Positions 42,724-63,424 of a stretch of 64,000 nucleotides of DNA are shown piece by piece (the first letter of the stretch is position 1; each line of letters begins with the position of its first letter). The position numbers and the translations under genes are program-made. The notes under the pieces are model-generated. The model had not been told where the DNA came from. It searched no databases and saw nothing but the letters and a program-made list of their open reading frames with translations. The stretch comes from Bugula neritina (taxonomy: Eukaryota; Bryozoa; Gymnolaemata; Cheilostomatida; Bugulidae): contig OZ037770.1 of assembly GCA_964035545.1 (NCBI GenBank), forward strand, positions 14,280,642-14,344,641, given 5' to 3'.

Positions 42724-44473
42724 TCAATATCCATTACAAACAGCAGGGCTGTTAGAGGCTGAGCTATCCGTGCTATGCATGTGTATTGATGAGTCCCATG
42801 AGCAGGAGAGCAGGGAGTTATCTGACCTCCACACTAAACCAGTAACAAAGTCTGTGTGACTGCAGTCTGTATATCTGTAAGAGATCAGTGCGAATTATAT
42901 AATAGGACACACAACTCCAATAGCTATTCAAAATGAAAATATTATATGAGAAGACAACTTTTAGATAATACAGCTTTTATTTTATTCCCAAGCCAAAAAG
43001 ATTATCACAACAGAAAAATAAATAAATTAGCAATACAAATCGCATTGTGTGACATTATTGGGGAATGATGCGGAACTTCTGGAAGTTAGCCTAAGGACCT
43101 AGATACAAGTGAAGTGAAGGTGGGTGGCATACTTACACAGCCTGAGTGTTGAGTAGATTGTAATTAACTACAGCGACTAGGCCATCCTCCCCGCAGGTCG
43201 CTAGTAGGTCCTCCCTGAAAACACCAGAATGCATTAGACAACTTCATCACGTGTCAACAGGTGTCATCAGGTGTCAACAGGTGCCACCAGGTGTCAACAG
43301 GTGTCAAATGCAGTGAGTTATATAAGAGAGACATCTAGACACAAGTCAACAGGTAAATAGACATCCTGCAGACTAGAGCAGGTGGGGGTGAGGATAGGGG
43401 TGGAGGGGTTACAGGGTGCAAAGGGGTGACAGGTGAATATGATGACTCATCCAACACAATACTAGAACCAGCTGTCTCAATAAGAACACTATTATGTATG
43501 CTCAGGAGTAAAATGCAAGAACTGTGCTATGATAGTCTAAACTATTTCACTGTATTCTGGTATTCTTGTAAAAAGATATCACTTGCACTTGCTATCCACC
43601 ACCTATTTACTACTTGTCTGGCACCTGTCTACCACCTATTTACTACTTGTCTGGCACCTCTCTAGCACTTGTCTACTACTTGTCTGGCACCTGTCTACCA
43701 CCTGTCTGGCACCTGTCTACTATTTGATAAGGACTAGTAGGATACAAAAGGACACAGTAATACAGACACACAGACAGACAGACAGGCAGGCAGACAGACA
43801 TAATATAGATTGAGAAACATGAAGCCAACCTGGATGGGGAGAATTTAATTCTCTTAATAGGTCTGCTGTGATTGGACACACTTTTCAGAGGAAGATGGGA
43901 AGAAGTTCTGAGATCTTTAATGAGGAGTTCTCCCCTCTGTGTGCCCACAGCTAGCTTGTTGCCATGGTAACAGACTGATGTGGCAGTGTCTTTAGATACG
44001 GCTGCAACACAGAGGTCAAGGTTAAGCAGCAACCAATCAAAGTCAAGAATTAGAGTCCATGTCCAATAATGCATTGCATATCCGACCACTCAGGGTCAAA
44101 GGTTACAGTAAGACTAGCCTGTGATCCTACAGTAACTCCTACACTCCCACCTTATGTATTCATGTCTATCACCAAATCAGATCTATCTAGCAGAAATTAT
44201 TACTCACAAACTTTTCTGGCCGGTTTAGGGTTTCTTGAGTCCCAAACTAAAACAGTGCCATCCATTGAACAGGAAGCAAACATATGTGGAGATGCATTGT
44301 GGGCCGTGACCTGATTAACTGTGTCTCCGTGTGCCCGATATTTGTGCAACAGTTTGCCTTCGCTTACATCAGCCGTACAAACACTAACGGGAAAAAAACA
44401 CAACACATTCAGTGAGTAGCAGCAGCTGCAGTAGTAGCAGTAGTGGTAGTGGTGGTGGTAGTAGTAGCAGTAC

Positions 44474-44533
<60 letters not shown>

Positions 44534-45791
44534 CAGCAGTCGTAGCTATAGTGGTAGTAGTAGTGGTAGTAATAGTGGTAGTAGTAGTGGCAATGCTGTT
44601 GATGTACTCACTAGTAATCGTCGCTGCCAGACACACAGGAATTACCGTCAGCAAACACGGACAGGGATGTGACAAAGGAGTGGTGTTGTATTGCTTCAAC
44701 TGGGTCCACAAATTGTCCGTCTTCTAGTGTGAGGACATCCACACTTCCTGTTAACATGCAGACGAGAGTTTATATATAAACGTGATAGTGAGTGGTTAAC
44801 TTTTTCTATTGATTGACTGCTTTCAAATCTCCAACACAAGATAATTTATTTGCACTAGGCCGCCTTTTGTATTAAAAAACTGTTTTCGAGCAAAAACAAG
44901 CTAGCTTACCATTATCTGTGGCAACTACAGCATGGGTGGCGTCTACCCAGGCCCCATCTGCTAAACTAACAAACATTTCTTTGGATAGACGACTACACGC
45001 AAGTTCCTCCTTGAGATTTGCATCAGCAGTGAAGTATGTGAGACCTCCATCCCAAGTGTGTCCAGTGAGATTACTCGACACGACAAGGACACCACCCTCT
45101 GTGGAAACATTAAATACTCAAAGTTACTTTAAAAGTTTTCCGTGTGAGTTAAGTTGACTCTAGAAAAATTATTCTGGTTGGTTACTTTCACAGCTGTGGA
45201 GCTGTAAGTGTATAAATAAACAAAACTATAAGGCTTCATAATCTTGTTTCAGTTTGAATCATGTTGTTTATTTTAAGATTAAAACCAAAAGTGAAAATAG
45301 CATGAAAAAGCCACTCTGATTCACCCTAAACTTGAAATCAAATTTAATGTAAAAGTTGAAAGTCAGTGAAGAAGTCAAGAACTATTACTACTATTAGTAG
45401 TAATTAATACTAATACTAATAGTATTAGATTTAGTAATACTAATAGTAATAGTAATACTAATACTAATAGTTATAGTAATAGTAATACTAATACTAATAG
45501 TAATAGTAATAGTAATAGTAATACTAATAGAAATAATATCACCGGCACTACTAACAGTAAGATTACGTGCAAGACTAAAAGTAAGTCACTTAATATTACT
45601 GCAAGTGTAACACTAACACAGTGTCAGTAACAGCTGAGCCTGATGTTAGTGTTACGGTTACAGTCAGTGTCACACTCCCAGGGCCAGTGCGAGTGCGAGA
45701 CTGAGAGTGAGTGTAACTGTAGCTGTTGGTGTAGACGTTTACCTGAGTTTATGTCAATATTCTCCAAATGTCTTCCGGTTATTGAACTCAT
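42724..45791 (-). CDS. WDR77: Methylosome protein WDR77 (MEP50)
   Basis: Seven coding exons: 45791-45743, 45098-44910, 44747-44612, 44383-44208, 44001-43830, 43214-43137, 42874-42724; all phases agree, 316 residues against about 340 in vertebrates. WDR77 is the WD40 partner of PRMT5 in the methylosome, presenting substrates such as Sm proteins and histones. Seen: WD-like blades, with GAWVDATHAVVATDNG, then HKYRAHGDTVNQVTAHNASP, then VLVWDSRNPKPA, the stretch most like the vertebrate protein. A later blade reads HTDFVTGLVWRSDNSLLSCS, near the C-terminus as in the family. Introns carry several tandem repeats (listed). The short N-terminus is not well conserved and the first exon is the least certain. 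Confidence 0.85.
43235..43310. repeat. Short tandem repeat in WDR77 intron 5
   Basis: Several 10-bp units of aggtgtcaac with C/T variants, immediately upstream (transcript sense) of exon 6. Confidence 0.7.
43575..43800. repeat. Imperfect tandem repeats in WDR77 intron 5
   Basis: Around 43575-43725, overlapping copies of tactacttgtctggcacctg; around 43766-43800, a CAGA tetranucleotide run. Open frames across them are artefacts. Confidence 0.85.
44406..44592. repeat. (AGT)n trinucleotide repeat in WDR77 intron 3
   Basis: About 185 bp of AGT/GGT/AGC triplets ending about 20 bp from the exon 3 donor at 44612. Poly-Ser, poly-Val and poly-Thr frames are artefacts. Confidence 0.95.
45384..45535. 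repeat. TAGTAA/TAATAC triplet-type repeat in WDR77 intron 1
   Basis: Imperfect repeats of aatactaatagtaatagta over about 150 bp. Non-coding. Confidence 0.85.
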
Positions 45792-46333
45792 TTTTATTAT
45801 ATGGCACACACTGCTTTAGTTGATATGCTTAGCATGTAGCTACTTATATCATTTCTATGCTATATTTCAGTTTAAATTCTTAAGATGGAAATTACTATCA
45901 TTAGTAGTAATTCACGCTTATAGGAAATTGAAAAACGTTAAGCGAATTGGGCTCGCCTTATATAAATTTTAGCCTATAATCTTGCTTAGTGCAAAGTATA
46001 TAAGATGTTTTCGCAGGTATGGTACAGAGATCACAACCCCCATTATCGACTATTTTTTACTCGCTCCAATAAAATATAGATAATAGTTTAATATGCAGGG
46101 ATATTTTGTTTTATATTGTATAACAGTTGAAAACGTAAAAACTGACAGGTAAATACCGATGCAGGTAAGTTACAACCCATGAAAATTCATGCAATAGGTT
46201 TATTGAAAGAGAACTTTTATTAGAAATTGTTTTTAAACTATTGTAGAGTGAATTTAGAAAATAAATACATGGCATAGAAAATAAAAAAATGAGCATAAGA
46301 CAAAAAGTGTGAAATCAGGAACAGATTTCAAGG

Positions 46334-48406
<2,073 letters not shown>

Positions 48407-48499
48407 TTATATGTCAAATGGGCATCTATCGAGTCTGGTTCAAACAAAAGACAAAACTTGAAAGATGGACATACTCAGTGTTCATATCAGAGAATCTAA

Positions 48500-49111
48500 G
48501 CTAACATAAACAGCTTCATCAGTGAGTCAATAATGCAAAAAATGGTTGAAAATAAAAAAATGACAAAAATCTGGTAACGAACTAAAAGATTTTTAGTTAT
48601 ATCACATTTGTCTAAAGTCTTTGTGCCTAACCCTGTTGCGGGCTTTCAGTGGGTAACCACCAACACTAAAAGTAAATCTGACAACAAAATGGGAAAATAA
48701 CTTTACTATTTTTTTTAGATTTTTAGTCTTTTCACACTCATACTGTTACTCATACTGACACTAACTTTTAGTTCTACTGATACTATAAGTATAATTACGA
48801 ATTATACTAATATTGCAAATTTAGATTTTACTGTAGATCGGTAGCTTTCAGTCTAGAGTTAAACTAATCCTTGACTTTGATTTCAATTTGACTAAAAAGT
48901 TTGAGACTTAGAAATGAAATTCAAGTTGAAGTTCGAAAAGTCCAAGTTGTGAAGTTCAATTCAATATCATGATAATTCAATCACAATATGAAACTTTAGT
49001 CAAAAAGTTATTAATTTAAACCATGAAAACAATAAATTTTATGTTAGTTGTGTGTAAAATTATGTTCGTTTTTGGTCTACCAAATTATATATCACAAGTC
49101 AGATGTCAGAT
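48500..49111. other. Intergenic, no gene seen
   Basis: Upstream of LZIC, up to the edge of duplication copy B. A/T-rich with scattered ACT/AGT triplets; presumably holds the LZIC promoter, but no site can be identified. Confidence 0.5.
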
Positions 49112-49551
49112 GCCGATCTGTTAACCAATTTTGGCCCTTATGTCACTCGGGGGGGGCAGGAGCGTTTCCTGTGCAATTAGAAAATGCATGTACCAGCACG
49201 CAGCCATGTTTCTTGTTTGTTTCATACAGATTAATCGCGTGCGAATGCAATAACTGCGCATTTGCGGAGTTATTTATTCGTGAAATCGCTTTATATATGC
49301 CCTGACAACTCTTAAATACTCATAATAGCAATAAAAATTGATTTCTAAATAAGATTATAAATATTCAAAGGTTAGCATGGCATAATATGTCCTTTGTCAT
49401 TGTCATATATATTCATTCAATGAAAAAAGTGTTAGTCAGCAAGGATAGCAACAAAAAACATAATGCATGTAAAGGCGATCATTGAATAACAGAAAACTCA
49501 CAATAATTATATAAAGTGGAACAGATTCAATGACTGTGACTATATATACAT

Positions 49552-49557
49552 GTGTGT

Positions 49558-49630
<73 letters not shown>
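49552..49630. repeat. (GT)n microsatellite unique to copy B
   Basis: About 78 bp of GT repeat. At the matching place in copy A (near 31188) there is only atatgtatta, so the array arose or was lost after duplication. Confidence 0.95.
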
Positions 49631-49631
<1 letters not shown>

Positions 49632-50096
49632 TACTTTTTTGATAAAATATCATCAATTAGCATATGAGTGTCTCTTTGTATACCCATTCATGCATGCATC
49701 CCCTATGAGGCTTTATGTTACATGTTTTAACTAATATGACATATATCATGATATAAAATTTATATATATATATATAATTTTATATATTTTATATATAAAA
49801 TTTAATAACTGTGTAAGTGTAAAAAAACAGATTCAAAACATCAAAACAAAACTATACCAAAATTATCACAATTACCTTTAAAAGTGACAAAATGATTTTT
49901 ATTTGCATGCATGCAAGTTGCCTAAATTTTAAAAACAAATTCCATGATAACACAAACAAAGCTAAAGTTAAAAATAACATTATGACAATAAAGAATAAAG
50001 TGTAATCCTTTCTACATGCATTTTATTTTGAACAAATATTATATAACTTTCGTGTGTTACCTATAAATACATTATTTTTTCAACTGCATACAGCAA

Positions 50097-55790
<5,694 letters not shown>

Positions 55791-55845
55791 CGTCGTCGGT
55801 TTAGAGATCTAGAAACAAGCCTTCAAGTGAGATATGTAGTCATAT

Positions 55846-55968
55846 GTGTAAGTCACGTGTGTAAGTCATATGTGTAAGTCACATGTGTAAGTCATATGTG
55901 TAAGTCATATGTGTAAGTCATATGTGTAAGTCATGTGTGTAAGTCACGTGTGTAAGTCATATGTGAGA
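55846..55968. repeat. 13-bp VNTR, about nine to ten units (copy B)
   Basis: Same gtcatatgtgtaa units and position as 37122-37420 in copy A but less than half the length. Confidence 0.92.
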
Positions 55969-56055
55969 GAAATCATTAAGAATAGGAAACTAACTATGTG
56001 CATCCTCTCTAACCTCAATCATTAAAGGTGAGAATAAAGTTATATGTAAAACATT

Positions 56056-56140
56056 CGTGCCCCCCCCCCCACCCCAATGGGATTCGAACAGCAGACCAGC
56101 GTGTAAACCTTTACACTACGGGAAACTCAACACTGCAACT
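56056..56140 (-). repeat. Poly-C run and SINE family 1 remnant
   Basis: A C-run is followed by aatgggattcgaaca (B-box complement) and cgtgtaaacctttacactac (A-box complement), then gggaaactcaacactgca. In copy A the B-box half is missing (37540-37590), so A has lost part of it. Confidence 0.7.
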
Positions 56141-56683
56141 GTCACAGTTCTATTTACTTAGATTTCAGCTGCATTTTAAGAATAGTTCGAATATATGTTT
56201 GAATTCAAAAAGCTAATATTGCAACATTATAGTAAAAAGTATATTCACAATCAGAAAATGTATATAATCATAAGCTATATTATAATATTATTTCACTTAC
56301 TTGTGGGCTTTGCAATTAAGGTCAGAGTAAATGCAGTGATGACATGCTGAATTCAAAGTCGTTGTTTCAATTAATTAATCATGTTTATACTTTTCGATTT
56401 AATGAAAAGTACTTTTACTCATTCCACAATCCGTTCACTCTTCACCCTCCTTCTGCTTGAAAATCCTCCTTGATTCAAATCTAAATAGATTTCTATAAGC
56501 TGAGTGTTTAATTGCCTATAAACTCATTTATGTGGTTAATTTATATATAGGGATATTTATAATGATTTAGTTGACTTGCAACTCAAGTCAGGCTTAAAGT
56601 AATAAATCACCACATGGACAGTTTTCTTTTATCCAATTCATCATTTTCAATATACAGCTAGCTTATAAAGTTGTCAAATGTGC

Positions 56684-57271
56684 AGGAGGTACCTTATTGT
56701 ATAAATATGTAAATATTTTCTATTGCACGTGTCTGTAAAGTTCAACGTTGATGCTCTTGCTTGCCACCAATTATCATTGTAGTTTTTATTTTGATAAAAA
56801 TAGTTAGGTGTCTGTATTTGCTTAAATCACAAAATAACAATTTAATCGTGTTAATGTGTCGATATTGGAGGTAAATCACAGTGATTAGGGTTTAAATTCA
56901 CAATTCAGTCTCAAATACTGGTAAACAAGCTGCATGTACTTGTTTTCCACGTAAGCTGTAACATGTTTTAATATATTATTTTAAGTTTAAGCTGCAGGGT
57001 CTATAATTATTCGTCAGCTGTTATATGAAATAATATTGCTTACTTTATCCTAAATAAAGGCATGAGTATTTTAGAGAGTTGTCTTTACTTTATAAGTGAT
57101 TCGCACGCGAGCGAAATAGTTAAATATACTCGAGCAAAGTATCGTCGAAATTAGTCATTGCTGGGTTATTTTCTTTCTGCATCGGAAACATCCGCACCGG
57201 TTCTCGTAAACCAAGGTTGCTAGTACTACTAATTCAGCAAGTAAAAAACTTTAACTGCATTCAAAGCGAGA
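56684..57271. promoter_or_regulatory. Intergenic; likely ATP synthase b promoter region
   Basis: Between the duplication edge and the ATP5PB start codon. Slightly more GC and CG-containing near 57090-57210 than its surroundings, as expected upstream of a housekeeping gene, but no TATA or initiator can be named with confidence. Confidence 0.4.
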
Positions 57272-60200
57272 ATGCTTTCTCGTGTTGCATTTGGCAACGG
57301 TAAGTAAAATCTAGTTAAATTTCATATAAAGTATTATCGTCTACTCAATCGTTGGTATTCTGCTTGCCGCCTGAATCAAAGTCGCACTGGCTGTGGCATC
57401 CGATTGAAGTTCAAGTGCAAGTTGAACTTCAACTTGAACTTGGCAATTTGAATTAGAAATAGGTTTGGTATTACTATTACTTAATCAGACTAGATCTCAC
57501 GCTGTATCACTCTAACTCACAGTGGAGGTCGGGAAATTGAATGACCGACGTTGAGTATCGGTATACTTGATTCTGCTTGGAAAGCTCTGTGACTTGTTGA
57601 GACACATACTCATACTGATACTCATACTGAGAGTGAGAGTGAGTGACTGTGAGAGACAGCGACTACTACTAGACCTAGTAGTAGTGTTAGCAAGTGTTAG
57701 CTCTTACGGTTTACAATTACACTGACTGCCTTACTCAGCCGCTCGGTGACTCCATCAGTCACATTTTTAATTTTAATTTTACAATTATTGTGATTTTAAC
57801 ATTTGCATACAATACTTTAGTTGGTAAAACTTTTAATTTTTATTTAACTTGGTGTTTTTGTCACACCATCTTGATGCTCTTTGCTTATTTCTGTACTAAC
57901 TGTAAGTAATTCTGTCAAATCATAAGCATAACTTGGTGCATAAGTCACATTTCAAATGATATTTAGTTTTTTGGAATATAATTTTTTCTTCAAAAGTAAT
58001 TTTAATTACTTTTCTGAGTTTTAGGTAAAGTCAGTGATTAAATGAAAAGATCATTGTTGTTGTTAATTTTTTTTGAAATTTAGGCTGTTGTATTTAACGC
58101 GATATAGTAAATTTTTCATGTTCTTGTTAAATCAATTTGAATACTCATTTCTTTAGCACTCATAGCCAATTTCTTTCATTAAACTCAATAAATGACACGA
58201 ATCAGCATGATAATGGCTTGGTTAAGTTATAATAAAAACTTGAAGTAAAATTCAACCGCTATATATGTTTTTACTGTTACTTATATATGTAATATATGTT
58301 TCTGATTTCACATGTACTATGCATCAGATATTGCATCTTTATTATATATTATATGCTACATGTATATTGTAATTTGCTATAAATAATACATGTTTGTGCT
58401 CTTGCAGGTGCCAACCTTGTTGCTGTGCTTCGTAACAGTAACAAGTTACAGCCATTGATTCTGTCATCGTTTCATACAAACACAAAAGATATAGCAACCA
58501 CACAGCAGCTCATAGGTAACATTTCTCATAGGTACCTCAACTGTATAATTTAGCCGTTACTTCAGGGAGAGGATAACTGTAAATGGGTTTTCAGCACTGA
58601 CTGGCTGATACTCAAACAGCTAGTTTCTGATGAAATAGCAGACAGATACTTTTCATGTCTCTGTGGGTAAATTGGAGGGTTTCAAGTTTTCTGTTGATAC
58701 GCAACACAAGGTTTGCTTGACCAGCTACTCGTGACTAACTACTTGCTGATACACACTTACCTAACTACACAATTACTTACCTCTGTACGTACTTACTCTC
58801 TCACTTACTTATTTATATACTTGTGTACTTAATTACGCACTTATGTACTTATTTACTTATGTATTTAATTACTTATTAACCTACATCCGAACTTACTTAC
58901 ATATTTATATACTTACTTACACTTACTTACAATCTTACTTTTGCTCACTCTAAGCAGTATTTGTAATGAGCTGAGTCAACGCTGTAGATCGCTGGGACGA
59001 GTGTAACAAAAAGTACTATGGGCCGGAGCGAGACCATGCCAACTTCCCTCACCCCACACAACCCGAAACACACGAGCCGGTCAGATTGGGCTTCATTCCT
59101 AAGTCGTGGTTTGATGCGCTCTATGATAAGACTGGGGTCTCCGGTAGGCTCTCTCACAGTGATTGAATGTGCTGCTCTCTCACAGTGATTGAATATGCTG
59201 CTCTCTCACAGTGATTGAAATATGCTAAACTGGTGTTTGATTTATTTAGAAACTGAAATTTATTTGTTTTTTTTAAACTCTCTGATATTTCAAAACAAAT
59301 TTTATCTTTAGAAAATGAAACTGTCAAATTTTGAATTTTAAAATATGCCATGCAGAACGACACGTCTGCAACTCTTCCTTATTCTTTCTGTACAACCATT
59401 AGGGTACTTTATAAAGTTGTAAATAATGAAGTGATGCTATAAAAATCTAAGATTTGTCAATAGAATGGCTTATTTAAATTGTTAGTACCTATCAACACCT
59501 TAAAGGTTCCTTATTTTCTATTTATACATGTGTTTGTCATGTGCTTATACATACAAGGCGTGTTCTTCACATCTTAGTACGCGTCCATTACCATCTCTAT
59601 AGAGATGGAAGTTGTCTCCCTCTCCGGTTACAAATGCTGTATGTTGTACAGGGCCCTACGTCTTCCTGGGTGGTTTGACTACGTACTGCATGTCCAAGGA
59701 GATCATGGTGTATGACCACTCCTTCTTTGACTTGGTCGCCTTCTGGGGTGCCTTCATCTTCCTCACAAAGAAGATAGGACCAGCCGCTAAGAAGTTCCTT
59801 GAAGAAAAGACTGATGTAAGGCTAGAAAGTGTCTTAGGCTGAAACTTTCTACTGTCTAATTACTAAGTCATACGTAGGATGTCTGTTTATATCAAATTTA
59901 GACTGTGATCTTAGCATGCTATCAGTTTCATATCTCTAGGAGCTTATTCTTCATTAAGTTGATTTAATTTGTCTCCTGTCATCTCTGTGCTTAGCCAATG
60001 GCCTATATTGTGTATTACCGTCATAAAGATTGGTTTATATATGTGTATTAGGGTATGTTGTATGTTATATACATTGTAATGTTATACACAATATAATAAT
60101 TATACGTAGTATATTATACACAGTATAGTATATACAGTATAGTATGTACAGTATAGTATGTACAGTATAGTATGTACAGTATAGTATGTACAGTATAGTA

Positions 60201-61114
60201 TATACAGTATAGTATATACAGTATATTATGTACAGTAAAGTATATACACTATGTTATATTTACTGAAACTCTAGAAACTAAATGAGTTGAACTACGAGGT
60301 GCCGATGGACACGAGCCGTAAAACCTTCTCCGAAGCAGTTGGTAAGATTGATACTGAGATAGCCCAGGAGGACAGACATAAGTTCATGTATGCCGTGCAG
60401 AAGGAGAATGTGGATATCCAGTTGGAGGCCAGGTTGGTGAAATCTGTTTGTTCATTGTAGTAGTCAGTAGTTAGTAGTTTCTAGTAGTGAGTAGTTTCTA
60501 GTAGTTAGTAGTTTCTAGTAGTTAGTCAGTAGTTAGTAGTTTCTAGTAGTTAGTCACTAGTAAATAGTAGCTAGTCAGTAGCATGTAGTAGAACACTGTG
60601 AATGCAAGACTGTAAATGCTCTCTCTCTGAACACAGATACCGGGAGAGAGTGGCGCAAGTATACTCCGCAGTGAAGAGGAGACTAGATTACCAGGTAGAA
60701 CTTGTGAGCACCAAAAAGAGGCTGGAGCAGCAGCACATGGTCAGCTGGATTGTGGACAGTGTCGTATCTGGCATCACCCCAAAACAGGTGCGTCAGCGTC
60801 TCTCTTCAGTTTCACGTCAGCGTCTCTTTCAAGTTTCAACCCTCCCCCCTCCCGTCAAAATCTAGCAACATTTCTAGTTTAGTGAGAATTTTTAAAAGCC
60901 TGTGTATGTTTTGTGTTTCGTATATTCATGTGCAGGCATGAGAATAGAATCCAACATGGCATGTCTTATACAAAAAAATTTCTAAGTAAGCGGGCATTTT
61001 CTTGTATAGAGGATAACTCCTAAGTAAACTGATTTTTTCTTGCAGGAAAAAGACGCTATAACCAGCTGTATTGGTAATCTAAGAGCTCTAGCCAAGGCCC
61101 AACCTGCCGTGTAG
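57272..61114 (+). CDS. ATP5PB: Mitochondrial ATP synthase subunit b (F0 peripheral stalk)
   Basis: Seven coding exons: 57272-57299, 58408-58515, 58988-59143, 59652-59815, 60275-60432, 60637-60787, 61046-61114; all phases agree, 277 residues against about 256 in humans. The protein anchors the peripheral stalk of F1F0 ATP synthase in the inner mitochondrial membrane. Seen: a basic, hydroxylated N-terminus (MLSRVAFGNG...) suited to import; LGFIPKSWFDALYDKTGVSG before the membrane part; a hydrophobic hairpin with GPYVFLGGLTTYCMSKEI and FFDLVAFWGAFIFL; then a charged helical stalk ending in YRERVAQVYSAVKRRLDYQ and EKDAITSCIGNLRALAK, both strongly family-like. Stop TAG at 61112-61114; AATAAA at 61290-61295. 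Confidence 0.95.
58760..58935. repeat. Degenerate (TACT)n repeat, ATP5PB intron 2
   Basis: Imperfect acttacttatttacttat repeats over about 175 bp, ending about 50 bp before exon 3. Confidence 0.85.
59148..59225. repeat. 26-bp tandem repeat, ATP5PB intron 3
   Basis: Three copies of gctctctcacagtgattgaa plus a short variable end, beginning right after the exon 3 donor. Confidence 0.9.
60100..60250. repeat. 14-bp minisatellite, ATP5PB intron 4
   Basis: About ten units of gtatagtatgtaca with minor variants, ending about 25 bp before exon 5. Confidence 0.9.
60455..60590. repeat. Imperfect TAGTAGTT repeat, ATP5PB intron 5
   Basis: Repeated agtagtttctagtagttagt in the 200-bp intron between exons 5 and 6. 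Confidence 0.85.
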
Positions 61115-61289
61115 CTCTGCCAAGCACCTGCTAGTATGTGAGCTCAAGTGTCAGATGTCTAGGAAATCTGCATTACCAACATTGGCAGTTTATTTATCAA
61201 ACTTTGCGTGTTGAGGGATATAATTATAATATATTCTATTTTGTAACAGAATTGTGAATGAATACATGCATTATTATGTATGTTAGTAA

Positions 61290-61295
61290 AATAAA
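61290..61295 (+). terminator. ATP5PB polyadenylation signal AATAAA
   Basis: Canonical hexamer about 175 bp after the stop codon, in a T-rich setting. Confidence 0.7.
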
Positions 61296-61427
61296 GTGTA
61301 TTGAGATCACTTTTCAAATCTGTTCTCTCTAATAAACATAACAATTATTCAAAACATTATTTCAAAAACAAAGTAATTTTTGAAAGACGCCTGGAAGTTT
61401 CTAACTGGTAAACTGGTCCCAACTCTC

Positions 61428-63421
61428 TCAGTGGTGCTGAGACCAGCTCGTGTTTAGAGGCACATGTCTGGGGCGATCAACTGGCCGTACATATCGTCTG
61501 ATGTACGTTATAGTCTCTGCTATTTTATCTAAAGGTACCACCGATTTTTCTCTTGGAATAGGTTTTACATTGGTCAAGTCTATCTTAGCTTTTGACTCCA
61601 GCTTCTTGAGCAGCGTCTAATAAAATAACAGTATATCAAACAAAGAGGGGACAACTCTAGCTGCTTCATTGCATATTTGTGGTACCAATTATTAGTGATA
61701 TGATATATTGTGTTATATAATCAATTCTACAATATACTTTCAAATACATGGATAGTTCAAATTGATTCAATTGATTTTGATCATCCATCTGAATTGTTCA
61801 AGAGCCAATGTTTCTCGTAACAGAACAAGTTTCTTATTTGCCTTAGCAATAGCTGGCTACCCTTTCATATTGGATGCTTCATCCTAACTGCTTTTGTAAT
61901 GGCTGGCATATTGCTATAGTCTAAATTCTAAAATATTTGCCATATTAACATTTAGTTCTTCATCTATCTTGATTGGTAGCCATTCTGAGATGAATAGTTA
62001 TTACGAATTTTAGGTAAATAATCCCCCTTACACCACATGCTTTGAGAGTACATATCGTATTTACCTTTGTACTGTCTGCTGGTTTAGAAATAGGTAAGTT
62101 TAGGTTGTTGAAGAACTGTCCTATCTTTTCTTCATGAACCACTGCCTTGGCTGCTTCAGACTTTAGTATTTTTGTTCTTTCTTGTTGTGCTCGGTTAGAT
62201 GGAGGAAGAAATCTCTTACGTTTGTACGCTTTCGGCCCTACAATATTATGATAAGGTTTGTAATTGATTATCATATTGAATATAATGATATTTGCAGTCT
62301 GGTGGTGCAATGTCCGTAATCAAATTGATTATAATGCACTAAAGAGACTATACAATTAAGTTGTAAGATAACCATGTTTTGCTTTACCAACATGCGGATT
62401 AAGAGTTGCCCCACCTTGTATAAAACTTCCATCAGATAATTTCACATACTGGAAGTTATCCTCTGAATTCAAAACTGCTTTTCTATGGAAAGAACGTAGT
62501 TTAGCAAGTCGTCTTCTCTCGGCGGCTATTGACCGTGGCACTTTATTCTCTGTTTGACAAATTGTATTAGGAGTTGTCTTTTCTACGGTTGCCTCTAAAA
62601 GCCAGCAGTTAACACTTTGTTATATAGCAATAAGATATCTTTCTATTTTGACCACTTCAACCTGTGCAATCAATGCAATATATACTATATTGAGAGACAA
62701 GCAAAGTAAGCACAGGAGATGATAACTCTATGAAACAGTAGTGGACTATGATATTCCACAGCATATAAGAGTTTATTATATTCAAACACATATATGCATG
62801 TCAGAGGTACAACACTCCTAACTTAAAAATATTTATTAGACAAGTCATAAGTCCAAATTGCACTCAGTTCTGTAAACTAGTACTCTACTTACAAATTATA
62901 GTTTCAAATAGTCTATTTCTATATAAACTTTAAGGAATGGAGGATTTCATTGAATTTGCAAGCATATGTATATTTGGTAGAGGGGTTGCTATTTCATCCA
63001 GTAAAATAGAAACCCAATGTTTCCATAATGATTATTTAATGAACAAACACCCTGACCTTAAAAGCAAGTTGAAGTTTGACCTTGATCTTGGAGTGCTTCC
63101 TATTCACATGAAGTTAAATAACCTATTTATTCTAAGCAGTAACTTAGCAACCACATATTTCACCTAAACTTTATTGGGTCCAACAATCACTCTTTTGATT
63201 TCACTCACTTTCACAGCAATCTGGTTCTTCGCCGGGTTTCATCTGGTAAGGCTTTAGTTTGGTCTCCAGATTCTGTTTCTTCAGAAACTCTTCTATATGC
63301 TGCCGTTCCAAGTCAGCGATTTTGGCTCTGAGGGACACCGCTCTTTGTGCGGATGTAGCGGCATCACTTGAGTCAGCGGTGTGTCTGAGTTGACTCATAC
63401 TGCTGTCAGCTTTGAGAGATG
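61428..63421 (-). CDS. 3' part of an unrecognised basic coiled-coil protein
   Basis: Four exons seen: 63421-63209, 62594-62388, 62237-62065 and 61616-61428, all joining in phase, 260 codons to the TGA at 61430-61428. The first of these starts in phase 1, so more exons lie upstream, probably beyond the window edge. Exon order gives a coiled-coil segment (SLRAKIADLERQHIEEFLKK), a conserved-looking ERRRLAKLRSFHRKAVL then YVKLSDGSFIQGG, then a basic GPKAYKRKRFLPPS and a C-terminal ITYIRRYVRPVDRPRHVPLN. I do not recognise the family; a cytoskeletal, centriolar or ciliary role would be a guess from composition. It converges tail to tail with ATP5PB, about 310 bp from its stop. Confidence 0.72.
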
Positions 63422-63424
63422 CTG

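Noticed and set aside
44409-44727. Poly-Ser, poly-Val and poly-Thr frames
   Set aside because: AGT triplet repeat within a WDR77 intron; the true WDR77 exon 3 lies at 44612-44747 on the minus strand.
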